DNA from: Stutzerimonas stutzeri
GTDB lineage: Bacteria > Pseudomonadota > Gammaproteobacteria > Pseudomonadales > Pseudomonadaceae
Direction: 5' to 3'
DNA: 64,000 bases
Assembly: GCF_000219605.1 (NCBI RefSeq)
Contig: NC_015740.1
Coordinates: 4,216,001-4,280,000 of the forward strand
Part shown: piece by piece, positions 37,644-47,419 of the stretch
Position numbering within the stretch: the stretch's first letter is position 1
Layout of the letters: each line of letters begins with the position of its first letter
Notes under the pieces: generated by a model
Database searches by the model: none
What the model was told of the DNA's origin: nothing
What the model saw: the letters and a program-made list of their open reading frames with translations, nothing else
Program-made: the position numbers and the translations under genes

Positions 37644-37673
37644 GCCCGCTCTTTTCGCCCACGACCACGTGCC

Positions 37674-38402
37674 ATGTTGCGAAACCTGCTGCTGCGCCTG
37701 TCCAAACTGCTGCTCTGGCTGATCGCCCTTTCGGTGCTGCTGGTCCTGCTGCTGCGCTGGGTGCCGCCGCCCTTCACCGCGTTGATGATCGAGCGCAAGA
37801 TCGAATCCTGGCGCACCGGCGAGGCGATCGACCTGACCCGCGAGTGGCGGCCATGGCGCGAGCTGCCCGACGACCTGAAAATGGCCGTGATTGCCGCCGA
37901 GGACCAGAAATTCGCCGACCACTGGGGCTTCGACGTCGCTGCAATCCGCGCTGCCCTCAGCCACAATGAGCGAGGCGGATCACTGCGCGGCGCCAGCACG
38001 CTGAGCCAGCAGGTGGCCAAGAACCTGTTTCTCTGGTCCGGGCGCAGCTGGCCGCGCAAGGGACTGGAGGCCTGGTTCACCGCGCTGATCGAATTGCTGT
38101 GGCCCAAGCAACGCATTCTCGAGGTCTACCTCAACAGCGTCGAATGGGGCGACGGCATCTTCGGTGCGCAGGCGGCGGCGCAGCATCACTTCGGTACCGG
38201 CGCGCCCTATCTGTCGGCCCACCAGGCCAGCCTGCTGGCCGCGGTGCTGCCCAACCCGCGACAATGGAACGCTGGTAAACCGAGCCGCTATGTGAACAAT
38301 CGCGCGGCCTGGATTCGACAGCAGATGCGCCAGCTCGGTGGCAGCCATTACTTGCAGCGAATCAAACCGAACCACCCGGAATGGTGGCCGAGCTGGCTGT
38401 GA
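37674..38402 (+). CDS. mtgA: monofunctional biosynthetic peptidoglycan transglycosylase MtgA
   Basis: A 242-residue GT51 enzyme polymerising lipid II. There is one N-terminal membrane helix (~9-31). The catalytic Glu motif VIAAEDQKFADHWGFD and the second motif GGSLRGASTLSQQVAKNLFL are intact, followed by KQRILEVYLNSVEWGDGIFG. No transpeptidase domain is present. Confidence 0.95.
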   Translation: MLRNLLLRLSKLLLWLIALSVLLVLLLRWVPPPFTALMIERKIESWRTGEAIDLTREWRPWRELPDDLKMAVIAAEDQKFADHWGFDVAAIRAALSHNERGGSLRGASTLSQQVAKNLFLWSGRSWPRKGLEAWFTALIELLWPKQRILEVYLNSVEWGDGIFGAQAAAQHHFGTGAPYLSAHQASLLAAVLPNPRQWNAGKPSRYVNNRAAWIRQQMRQLGGSHYLQRIKPNHPEWWPSWL

Positions 38403-38526
38403 GCCGGCATGCAGCACGACCGGCGCAGCAGGACGCAGCACTACCGGTGCCTGATGACCTAGCGCCCGCTCGCCATGGTGCGATGGGGTTTGACTGTGCA
38501 GTATTCGATCGGACCCAAGAGCAACG

Positions 38527-40455
38527 ATGAACACCTCTCTCGTCCGGCTGAGCCTGGGCTACTTCTGCCTGGCGATGCTGTGGATCCTTCTCGGCGACAC
38601 CCTGCTCGGCCAACTGGTGAGCGGTGACGGCCAGGCCTGGCAGATGGGCAAGGGCGCCCTGTTCGTGACGCTCACCAGCGCCCTGCTGTTCGTGCTCGGT
38701 CGCCGGCACGTCCGTCGCTTCGATGAGCAGCAGCGCGCCCAGCATCTGCAGGAAACCAGCCTGAAGCAGGCCGCCGCGGTTTTCGACAGCACCCAGGAAG
38801 GCGTGCTGGTCACCGACCCGCAACAGCACATCGTGCACGTCAACCCGGCGTTCTCGCGGATCACCGGTTACAGCACCGAGGAAGTGCTTGGCCAGACACC
38901 GAAGCTCTTCGCCTCCGGCAAGCATGACGCCGCCTTCTACCGGCAGATGTGGCAGGCGCTGCAGGAAGATGGCGTCTGGAGCGGAGAGATCTGGAACCGG
39001 CGCAAGAATGGCGAGGTGTACCCGCAATGGCAGAATCTGCGCTGCATCTACGACAACGAGGGGCAGCTCAGCCACTACGTGGCGGTTTTCTCCGATCTGT
39101 CGGCCCTCAAGCGCTCGCGCGAGGAGCTCGACCAGCTCGCGCATTTCGATCCGCTGGTCAACCTGCCGAACCGTCTGCTGTTCACCGAGCGCGCCAAGCA
39201 GGACCTTGAACGCGCCCGGGCGAACAAGCGCAGCGGCGCGCTGCTGCTGATCGACCTCGACCACTTCAAGGACATCAACGAAAGCCTCGGTCACAACCTC
39301 GGCGACACCCTGCTGCAGGCCGTCAGCGCGCGCCTGAGCGAGCAGCTGGAGAGCGGCATGACCCTCGGCCGCCTGGGCGGCGACGAGTTCGCCCTGCTCT
39401 GCGAGGACTACGGCGCGGAAAAGGCAACCGCCCTGGCGCTACGCATCCTCGATCGCCTGAACGAACCTTTCCGGCTCGGCGAGCGGGAGCTGTTCAGCAG
39501 CGCCAGCATCGGCATCGTGCTCTATCCCTACCCCACCGACGTGCAGAACGTCGAACAGCTGATGCGCAATGCCGATTCGGCGCTGTTCAAGGCCAAGAGC
39601 AGCGGCCGCTCCACCTACGCTTTCTACTCTCAGGAGCTGACCAGCCAGGCGCGCCAGCGCGTGGAGCTGGTCACCGCATTGCGCCAGGCATTGGAGCAGG
39701 GGCAGCTGCGCCTGCACTACCAGCCGATCTACGACCTGCGCCAGGGCAGCATCAGCGGGTTCGAGGCGCTGGTGCGCTGGCAGCACCCGGAGAAGGGCCT
39801 GATCTCGCCCGCCGTGTTCATCCCCATCGCCGAGGAGACCGGGCTGATCAGCGCCATCGATCACTGGGTTCTCCAGCAGGCCTGCCACCAGGCCCGGGAA
39901 TGGCTCGGCCAGGGTCGCCCACTCGGCTTCATCGCGGTGAACATTTCCAGCCGGCTGTTCGGCAACGGCGACCTCGACCTGCAGATTGCCACTGTCCTGG
40001 CCAGCAGCGGGCTGGCAGCACGCCATCTGGAGCTGGAAATCACCGAAAGCGCCGTCATGCAGGACCCGGACGGTGCACTGGAACTGCTGCAACGGCTGCG
40101 CGCCCTCGGCGTTCAGCTGGCGATCGACGACTTCGGCACCGGTTATTCCTCGCTACAGCGTCTCAAGCGCATGAACGTGCACAAGCTCAAGATCGACCAG
40201 GGCTTCGTCCGCGGCTTGCCGGCGGACCGCGAAGACGCCGCCATCACCCGCTCAGTGATCGGCCTGGCACATAACCTCGGCCTGAAAGTGGTTGCCGAGG
40301 GGATCGAGATTGCGGACCAGGCGGCGTTCCTTCTGGAGCAGAACTGCGACTATGGCCAGGGCTACGGTTTCGCCCGACCGAGACCGGCCGACGAGATCGA
40401 CTGGCAGCCCACCGCGCTCGACTACGGACAGCGCTGCCGCTCGTCGAGACCCTGA
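38527..40455 (+). CDS. membrane PAS-GGDEF-EAL cyclic-di-GMP enzyme
   Basis: A 642-residue protein. Two N-terminal membrane helices (~5-25 and 43-60) are followed by a PAS domain (~75-190, FDSTQEGVLVTDPQQHIV), a GGDEF domain with the intact RLGGDEFALL signature and DLDHFKDINESLGH, and an EAL domain with FEALVRWQHP, EITES, IDDFGTGYSSL, KIDQGFV and VAEGIE. Both catalytic halves keep their signatures, so it could make or degrade c-di-GMP; many such proteins act mainly as phosphodiesterases. It is followed by a sensor kinase; together they sit between mtgA and rpoH, an interval I recall as short in P. aeruginosa. Confidence 0.9.
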   Translation: MNTSLVRLSLGYFCLAMLWILLGDTLLGQLVSGDGQAWQMGKGALFVTLTSALLFVLGRRHVRRFDEQQRAQHLQETSLKQAAAVFDSTQEGVLVTDPQQHIVHVNPAFSRITGYSTEEVLGQTPKLFASGKHDAAFYRQMWQALQEDGVWSGEIWNRRKNGEVYPQWQNLRCIYDNEGQLSHYVAVFSDLSALKRSREELDQLAHFDPLVNLPNRLLFTERAKQDLERARANKRSGALLLIDLDHFKDINESLGHNLGDTLLQAVSARLSEQLESGMTLGRLGGDEFALLCEDYGAEKATALALRILDRLNEPFRLGERELFSSASIGIVLYPYPTDVQNVEQLMRNADSALFKAKSSGRSTYAFYSQELTSQARQRVELVTALRQALEQGQLRLHYQPIYDLRQGSISGFEALVRWQHPEKGLISPAVFIPIAEETGLISAIDHWVLQQACHQAREWLGQGRPLGFIAVNISSRLFGNGDLDLQIATVLASSGLAARHLELEITESAVMQDPDGALELLQRLRALGVQLAIDDFGTGYSSLQRLKRMNVHKLKIDQGFVRGLPADREDAAITRSVIGLAHNLGLKVVAEGIEIADQAAFLLEQNCDYGQGYGFARPRPADEIDWQPTALDYGQRCRSSRP

Positions 40456-40633
40456 CGAAGCGCTTATATCAATAGGCCATCACCGGGGGTAAGCTGACAG
40501 AACGGTCAAGGACCGCATTCCGAGAGCCCAGGTCGAAACCGGCAGGCGTTGCGCCGCCCCGGCCCGATCGACCAGCGACCCGCCCGTCGGCCGAAGGTCG
40601 GCAGATCGGGTAAACACGCGTACCACAGCGAAG

Positions 40634-43198
40634 ATGATGAGCGACCCATCGATTCACCACAGTCCCCCTGGCGGCCTGCGCCAGTTCTTCACCCGGCGAA
40701 ACGGTATCGCCTGGGGCATGCTGGTGTTCACGCTGCTGGTGCAGCTGGTCGTCTGGCAGAGCCTGCGCGCCAATGAGGACCGGGCCGCCCAGGAGCAGTT
40801 CCAGATGCTGGGCGAGAAGGTCACCGAGGCGATCCGCAAGCGCCTGCGCGACCATGAACAGATCCTGCTCGGCGGCGCCGGCCTGTTCGACGCGGTGGAG
40901 CAGGTCAGCCGCGAACAATGGCGGCTGTACGTCGAACGACTGGCCCTGGCCGAGCGTTATCCGGGCATCCAGGGCGTCGGCTTCACCCAGGCCATCCGTC
41001 CTGCTGAGCGAGCCGCCCATGTGGCGCGCATCCGCTCCCAGGGCTTTGCCGATTACGACATCCACCCAGCTGGCGAGCGCGAGCTGTACACCTCGATCAT
41101 CTTTCTGGAACCGTTCAGCGGGCGCAACCTGGCGGCCTTCGGCTACGACATGTACGCCGAACCGATACGTCAGCAGGCCATGCAGCGCGCAGCGCAGCTC
41201 GGCGAGACCAGCATCACCGGCAAGGTGACGCTGGTACAGGAGACCCATGGCACGGTCCAGGCCGGGGTGCTGCTCTATGTGCCCGTGTATCGTCCGCACC
41301 TGCCGACAAGCACGCCGGACGAGCGCATGCAGGCGCTGCTCGGCTTCGTCTACAGCCCCTATCGGGTCGACGACCTGATGCGCGGTATCCTCCGCGCCGC
41401 CGACCTGCCGCTGGCGCTGCACATCTACGCCAGCGCCGACGAGGCGCCCGAGCATCTGCTGCACGCCTCGCGTGAGGCACCCGCCCCCGGCAGCGCGCGC
41501 TACAGCGCGCTGCAGCGACTCGAACTGTACGGCCAGACCTGGACGCTGCGCATGGACAGTCGCCCCGAGTTCGAGGATCGCTTCCATGCCAACGAGGCGC
41601 TGGTATTCGGCCTCGGCCTCGGCCTCAGCCTGCTGGTGTTCTTTCTCACCTCGTCACTGGCGCTGCGTCACGGCCGCGCCCAAGCCCTGGCCGAGGAAAT
41701 GACGCGGCATATCCGGCAGAGCCGGCACGACCTGCGGCTGAGCGAGGAACGTCTGTCGCTGGCACTCAAGGGCAGCAACGACGGGCTCTGGGACCTCGAC
41801 CTGGAAGCCGGCAGCATGTACGCCTCGCCCCGCGCCTGGGAAATGCTCGGCTATCGCCCCAACGAGCTACCCTGCGACCTCAAGCTGTGGGAGCGGGTGA
41901 CCGTCGCCGAGGATCTTGCCCAGCAGAAAGCCAGACTGGCGCAGACGATGCTCGCCAACGTCGACCACTTCACCACCGAGTTGCGCCTGCAGCACAAGCA
42001 CGGCCATGTCGTGCCGGTGCTGCTGCGCGGCTACATCCAGCGCGACCCGCAGGGCATGGCCCAGCGCATCAGCGGCACGCTGATGGACCTGACCGAACGC
42101 AAGCGCATCGAGCAGATGAAGAACGACTTCGTCTCCACCGTCAGCCACGAGCTACGCACACCGCTGACCTCGATCAGCGGGGCGCTGGGGCTGATCGTCG
42201 GTGGCGCGCTCGGCAAGGCGCCGCCGTCCATGCAGCAGATGCTGGAAATCGCCTACAGCAACAGCCTGCGCCTGGGCCATCTGATCAACGACCTGCTGGA
42301 CATGGAGAAGATCGCCGCCGGCAAGATGAGCTTCGAACTGCGCGAACACTCGCTCGGCGAGCTGCTCAAGGAATCCCTGGCGAGCAATCAGGCGCTATGC
42401 GATCAGCACGGCGTGCGCTGCAGCCTGGAGCACGCCACTGACGTGCGGGTCTGGGTGGATGGCATGCGCCTGCAGCAGGTGCTCGGCAATTTCCTGTCCA
42501 ACGCCTTCAAATTCACTCCGGCGGGTGGTCACATCCGCGTCCACAGCAGCCTGCGCGGCCAGCGCGTGCGCATCAGCGTCACCGATCAGGGACCGGGTAT
42601 TCCCGAAGCGTTCCGCTCGCGGGTGTTCGAGAAATTCGCCCAGGCCTATGCCTCCGACAGCCGGCAGAAATCCGGCACCGGCCTGGGTCTGGCCATTACC
42701 AAGGAGCTAATCGAGCGCATGGGCGGCACGGTGGGCTTCGATTGCGAGCCGGGCCAGGGCACGACCTTCTGGTGCGAGCTGCCGATCCAGCTGCCCTCCG
42801 CCGAGACCGACGGCGGCGAAGATCTGCCACGCATCCTGGTGGTCGAGGACGAGCCGGACACCGGCCGCCTGTTGCACCTGATGCTGCGCGAAGGCGGTTA
42901 CGCCGCGGACCGCGTGCAGAGCCTGCACCAGGCTAGGGAAAAGCTCGCCAGCGAGCATTACGAAGCCATGACCCTCGACCTGCACCTGCCTGATGGCAGC
43001 GGCATGCAGCTGATCGCCGAACTGCGCGACAAGCCCGTGCTGCAGGATCTGCCCATCGTGGTCATCTCCGCCGCCCACCAGTTCGACCGCGCGCAGTTCC
43101 CGGAAGAGATCGTCTGGCTGCACAAACCGATCACCAATGCGCAATTGCTGGCCGCGGTCGAGAAAGCGCGTGGGCACCGCCGTCCCGGCAGCCCGTGA
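40634..43198 (+). CDS. CHASE-PAS hybrid sensor histidine kinase
   Basis: An 854-residue protein. A membrane helix at ~27-46, a periplasmic CHASE-type sensor (~60-310, with RYPGIQGVGFTQAI) and a second helix near 320-340 precede a PAS domain (~375-490, LKGSNDGLWDLDLE). The HisKA motif is FVSTVSHELRTPLTSISG; the ATPase domain has FLSNAFKFTPAGG, DQGPGIP and SGTGLGLAI. A C-terminal receiver has the phospho-acceptor in TLDLHLPDGSG and Lys in LHKPIT. The ligand is unknown. The first two codons are both ATG (40634 and 40637). There is no HPt domain or partner regulator nearby. Confidence 0.9.
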   Translation: MMSDPSIHHSPPGGLRQFFTRRNGIAWGMLVFTLLVQLVVWQSLRANEDRAAQEQFQMLGEKVTEAIRKRLRDHEQILLGGAGLFDAVEQVSREQWRLYVERLALAERYPGIQGVGFTQAIRPAERAAHVARIRSQGFADYDIHPAGERELYTSIIFLEPFSGRNLAAFGYDMYAEPIRQQAMQRAAQLGETSITGKVTLVQETHGTVQAGVLLYVPVYRPHLPTSTPDERMQALLGFVYSPYRVDDLMRGILRAADLPLALHIYASADEAPEHLLHASREAPAPGSARYSALQRLELYGQTWTLRMDSRPEFEDRFHANEALVFGLGLGLSLLVFFLTSSLALRHGRAQALAEEMTRHIRQSRHDLRLSEERLSLALKGSNDGLWDLDLEAGSMYASPRAWEMLGYRPNELPCDLKLWERVTVAEDLAQQKARLAQTMLANVDHFTTELRLQHKHGHVVPVLLRGYIQRDPQGMAQRISGTLMDLTERKRIEQMKNDFVSTVSHELRTPLTSISGALGLIVGGALGKAPPSMQQMLEIAYSNSLRLGHLINDLLDMEKIAAGKMSFELREHSLGELLKESLASNQALCDQHGVRCSLEHATDVRVWVDGMRLQQVLGNFLSNAFKFTPAGGHIRVHSSLRGQRVRISVTDQGPGIPEAFRSRVFEKFAQAYASDSRQKSGTGLGLAITKELIERMGGTVGFDCEPGQGTTFWCELPIQLPSAETDGGEDLPRILVVEDEPDTGRLLHLMLREGGYAADRVQSLHQAREKLASEHYEAMTLDLHLPDGSGMQLIAELRDKPVLQDLPIVVISAAHQFDRAQFPEEIVWLHKPITNAQLLAAVEKARGHRRPGSP

Positions 43199-43220
43199 TC
43201 ACAATCTGAAGATGACAGGC

Positions 43221-43255
43221 AAAAAAATCGCGGGAGCCGTCGGCATCCCGCGATT
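43221..43255 (-). terminator. rho-independent terminator of rpoH
   Basis: On the minus strand AATCGCGGGATGCC pairs with GGCTCCCGCGATT, followed by a TTTTTT tract; it begins 18 bases past the rpoH stop. It also separates rpoH from the convergent kinase gene. Confidence 0.88.
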
Positions 43256-43273
43256 CATTTCTGCTGAAGGGCA

Positions 43274-44128
<855 letters not shown>

Positions 44129-44156
44129 GCAGTACCTCCAATGACGAAGCTGCAGC

Positions 44157-44184
44157 AGTTTAGCATTGCCGCATGAGACTGCAA
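44157..44184 (-). promoter_or_regulatory. possible sigma-70 promoter of rpoH
   Basis: On the minus strand TTGCAG (plus 44179-44184) and TAAACT (plus 44157-44162) are 16 bases apart and overlap the AlgU-type promoter. The match is moderate. Confidence 0.4.
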
Positions 44185-44200
44185 GCCTGTGGAAAAGTTC
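44174..44200 (-). promoter_or_regulatory. AlgU (sigma-E type) promoter of rpoH
   Basis: On the minus strand GAACTT (plus 44195-44200) and TCTCA (plus 44174-44178) are separated by 16 bases, matching the sigma-22/AlgU consensus GAACTT-N16/17-TCtgA. It lies 45 bases upstream of rpoH. An AlgU-dependent rpoH promoter is known in P. aeruginosa, which supports the call. Confidence 0.7.
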
Positions 44201-44239
44201 CCCTACACACCCGCTAAGGGATTGTATTAAAAGGACTTT

Positions 44240-45259
44240 TTACCTTGGCGCAAGCTCGCTGAGGTGCCGTGCGACAGCCAGCCAGGCGCCGATGTAACCA
44301 AGGAGCACCGCACCGATCACCAGCGACAGCGCATCGCCGGCCGGCACGCCCTCCAGGCCGAAATCGCTGCCGTACAGGCCGGCCAGATTGACCACCGCCT
44401 CGTTCAGCCAGCCGAGGCCGTATGCCAGCAGCAGCCAGGCGATCAGTCCCGCACCGAGGCCGTAGATGGCGCCCATGTAGAGGAATGGGCGGCGCACGTA
44501 GCCGTCGGTACCGCCGACCAGCTTGACCACCTCGATCTCGGTGCGGCGGTTCTCGATGTGCAGGCGAATGGTGTTGCCGATCACCAGCAGCAGCGTGGCC
44601 ACCAGCAACAGTGTGAGGCCGAAGACGAAGCGGTCGCCGAGCTTGAGGATCGCCGTCAGCCGCTCGACCCAGAGCAGGTCCAGCTGCGCCTGCTGCACGC
44701 CGGGCAACTCGGCCAGCTGCTGGCGCAGCGCCTCGAGCTTGTCCTTGTCCACCTCGTCCGGGGTTACCAGGATGACGCCGGGCAGCGGGTTCTCCGGCAG
44801 CTCCTTGAGCGCCTCGCCGAGGCCGGATAGCTGCTGGAACTCTTCCAGCGCCTGCTCGCGACTGATCCAGTCGGCTTCGGCCACGTCCGGCATTCCGGCC
44901 ACCTGGTCGCGCAGCCGCTCGCCGGTGGCCGCGTCGACGTCCAGCTGCATGAACAGCGAGATCTGCGCAGCGCGCTGCCAGGAACCGCCGAGCCGCTCGA
45001 CGTTGTCCAGCAGCAGCGCCAGCCCCATGGGCAGGCTCAGCGCCACGGCCATCACCAGACAGGTGAAGAAGCTGCCGATCGGCTGCTTGAGCAGGCGCCC
45101 GACGCTGTCCACCAGGCTCGCCCGATGGCTCTCCAGCCAGGCGTGGAACAGCGTCTTGAAATCGGGCTCGTCGCCACGCGGCTGCTCCGGCTTCTTCACC
45201 GAACCACCGACGCGCTCGGCCGTGCTTGGATTGGTTTTGGCGTTGCGTTCGTTACTCAT
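44240..45259 (-). CDS. ftsX: cell division membrane protein FtsX
   Basis: A 339-residue permease-like protein of the FtsEX complex, which activates peptidoglycan hydrolases at the septum. There are four membrane helices: one after an N-terminal cytoplasmic tail (~65-85) and three in the C-terminal half around LTLLLVATLLLVIGN, AIYGLGAGLIAWLLLAY and LVIGAVLLGYIGAWL. The periplasmic loop between TM1 and TM2 is the usual FtsX extracellular domain. It overlaps ftsE by one base. Confidence 0.95.
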   Translation of the reverse strand: MSNERNAKTNPSTAERVGGSVKKPEQPRGDEPDFKTLFHAWLESHRASLVDSVGRLLKQPIGSFFTCLVMAVALSLPMGLALLLDNVERLGGSWQRAAQISLFMQLDVDAATGERLRDQVAGMPDVAEADWISREQALEEFQQLSGLGEALKELPENPLPGVILVTPDEVDKDKLEALRQQLAELPGVQQAQLDLLWVERLTAILKLGDRFVFGLTLLLVATLLLVIGNTIRLHIENRRTEIEVVKLVGGTDGYVRRPFLYMGAIYGLGAGLIAWLLLAYGLGWLNEAVVNLAGLYGSDFGLEGVPAGDALSLVIGAVLLGYIGAWLAVARHLSELAPR

Positions 45260-45927
45260 CAGCTGGCCTCTCCGTCACCGATCAGGCGACCACGCTGCAG
45301 GGTCAGCATGCGATGGCGCATCCGTGCAATCAGCGCCAGGTCGTGGCTGGCGATCAGCACGGTGGTGCCCAGACGGTTGATGTCTTCGAACACGCCCATG
45401 ATCTCCGCGGCCAGGCGCGGATCGAGGTTGCCGGTGGGCTCGTCCGCCAGCAGCAGGGCCGGACGGTGCACCACGGCACGGGCGATGCCGACACGCTGCT
45501 GCTGACCGGTGGAAAGGTCCGCCGGATACTGCAGCGCCTTGTCCTTGAGGCTGACCCGCTCCAGCGCCGTCATCACCCGTTGGCCGATCTCGCGCTTGTT
45601 CAGCCCGAGGATCTGCAACGGCAGGGCGACGTTGTCGAATACGGTGCGATCGAACAGCAACTGGTGGTTCTGGAACACCACGCCGATCTGTCGGCGCAGA
45701 AAGGGAATCTGCGCATTGGTGATGCGCGACAGGTCCTGCCCGGCCAGCAGCAGCTTGCCGCTGGTGGGCCGCTCCATCGCCAGCAACAGGCGCAGCAGTG
45801 TGCTCTTGCCAGCGCCGGAATGGCCGGTGACGAAGAGGAACTCGCCACGCCTGACCTGGAAGGACAGCTCGTGCAGCCCGACGTGACCGTTGGGGTAGCG
45901 TTTGCCGACCTGTTCGAAACGGATCAT
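45259..45927 (-). CDS. ftsE: cell division ATP-binding protein FtsE
   Basis: A 222-residue ABC ATPase partner of FtsX. Walker A GHSGAGKST, signature LSTGQQQRVGIARA, Walker B LLLADEPTGNLD and switch His (LIASHD) are intact. It overlaps both ftsY (4 bases) and ftsX. Confidence 0.97.
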   Translation of the reverse strand: MIRFEQVGKRYPNGHVGLHELSFQVRRGEFLFVTGHSGAGKSTLLRLLLAMERPTSGKLLLAGQDLSRITNAQIPFLRRQIGVVFQNHQLLFDRTVFDNVALPLQILGLNKREIGQRVMTALERVSLKDKALQYPADLSTGQQQRVGIARAVVHRPALLLADEPTGNLDPRLAAEIMGVFEDINRLGTTVLIASHDLALIARMRHRMLTLQRGRLIGDGEAS

Positions 45928-47192
45928 GCGTCTTCCCGCTGAGCGAACAGCGCCTTGACGAAGGCATCGGCCTCGAAGGTGCGCAGATCGTCGATGCCTT
46001 CGCCTACGCCGATGTAGCGGATCGGCGTGCCGAACTGCTTGGCCAGGGCGAAGATCACGCCGCCCTTGGCGGTGCCGTCGAGCTTGGTCAGCGCAAGCCC
46101 GGTCAGCTCGACCGCCTGGTTGAACTGGCGGGTCTGGTTGATGGCGTTCTGTCCGGTGCCGGCATCGAGCACCAGCAGCACCTCATGTGGCGCCGACTCG
46201 TCGAGCTTGCCCATCACCCGGCGGACCTTCTTCAGCTCTTCCATCAGGTTGTCCTTGGTGTGCAGTCGGCCGGCGGTGTCGGCGATCAGCACGTCGATGC
46301 CGCGTGCCTTGGCGGCCTGCACGGCATCGAAGATCACCGAGGCGGAATCCGCGCCGGTGTGCTGGGCGATCACCGGGATGCCGTTGCGCTCGCCCCACAC
46401 CTGCAGCTGCTCCACCGCTGCGGCGCGGAAGGTGTCACCGGCGGCGAGCATGACCTTCTTGCCGTCGAGTTGCAGTTTCTTGGCCAGCTTGCCGATGGTG
46501 GTGGTCTTGCCGACGCCGTTCACGCCGACCACCAGGATCACGTAGGGACGCTTGCCGGCATCGATCGCCAGCGGCTGCTCGACCGGCTTGAGCAGACCGA
46601 CGAGCTCCTCCTGCAGCGCGGTGTAGAGCGCGCCGCTGTCGGCCAGCTCCTTGCGCGAGACGCGCCGGGTGAGGTTCTGCATGATCGCGGTGGTCGCCTC
46701 GACGCCGACGTCGGCGGTCAGCAGGCGGGTTTCCAGTTCGTCGAGCAGATCGTCGTCGATGGCCTTCTTGCCGAGGAACAGGCTGGCCATGCCTTCGCCT
46801 ATGCTGGCGCTGGTCTTCGACAGACCCTGGCGCAGGCGAGCGAAGAAGCCGAGCTTGGCCGGCGCTTCCGGCGTGGCCGCAACGACCGGGGCAGATAACG
46901 GCTCGGGTTCGGGTTCGGGTTCGGGTTCGGGTACAGGCTCTGGCAGCGGCGACTCGATCACCTCGGTCGGCTGCAGATCGGCCTCGACGGCGCGAGGCTC
47001 CTCGTGCTGCGGCGTGGCGGCAGGCGTTTCGACATTCGCCACGGTCTGCTCGACCGGTTCGCTGTCCGCTTGAGGCTCGGTGGCCGGCTGCTCTGCCGAA
47101 GCGGGCTGGGGCTTCTTGCGCAGCCAGCCGAACAGGCCTTTCTTCTCGCCGGGCTCGGCCGGCGTCTTCTTGTCGTCGTTGGAACCAAACAT
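45924..47192 (-). CDS. ftsY: signal recognition particle receptor FtsY
   Basis: A 422-residue SRP receptor GTPase. The N-terminal acidic A domain (~1-120) is Pro/Glu/Ala-rich and contains a run of Glu-Pro pairs from a short hexanucleotide repeat (46908-46931). The NG domain has GVNGVGKTTTIGKLA (G1), the ALTKLDGTAKGG (G4) region and LIADTAGRLHTK (G3). The start MFGSNDDKK at 47192 is chosen because the upstream extension to 47357 is not conserved in character. First gene of ftsY-ftsE-ftsX. Confidence 0.95.
   Translation of the reverse strand: MFGSNDDKKTPAEPGEKKGLFGWLRKKPQPASAEQPATEPQADSEPVEQTVANVETPAATPQHEEPRAVEADLQPTEVIESPLPEPVPEPEPEPEPEPLSAPVVAATPEAPAKLGFFARLRQGLSKTSASIGEGMASLFLGKKAIDDDLLDELETRLLTADVGVEATTAIMQNLTRRVSRKELADSGALYTALQEELVGLLKPVEQPLAIDAGKRPYVILVVGVNGVGKTTTIGKLAKKLQLDGKKVMLAAGDTFRAAAVEQLQVWGERNGIPVIAQHTGADSASVIFDAVQAAKARGIDVLIADTAGRLHTKDNLMEELKKVRRVMGKLDESAPHEVLLVLDAGTGQNAINQTRQFNQAVELTGLALTKLDGTAKGGVIFALAKQFGTPIRYIGVGEGIDDLRTFEADAFVKALFAQREDA
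46908..46931 (-). repeat. short hexanucleotide repeat in ftsY
   Basis: Four perfect copies of TTCGGG (plus reading) encode Glu-Pro pairs in the acidic N-terminal linker of FtsY. An imperfect fifth copy (CTCGGG) precedes them. Confidence 0.85.
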
Positions 47193-47419
47193 GGAGAAGG
47201 TATTCTCAAGGATGCGAAACGCCGGCAGCCAGGCTGCCGGCCTCAAAATGGGTCCTATCCTAGCACCTCGCCAAGCAGGTGCGCTAAGCGCGGCACTGCG
47301 ACCGAGCCGGCTGTACGGATACCCCGGCTTTGCCTGACCCGCGCCGGCCATTACCATGGCTGCCGTGTCGCCGCCCTGCCATCCACCGTGGCGGGCACCA
47401 ACCTGGACGAGTCCCGACT

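Noticed and set aside
46908..46931. FtsY Glu-Pro repeat as a notable variable locus
   Set aside because: Only four perfect copies within a domain that is generally low-complexity; ordinary for FtsY N-termini.
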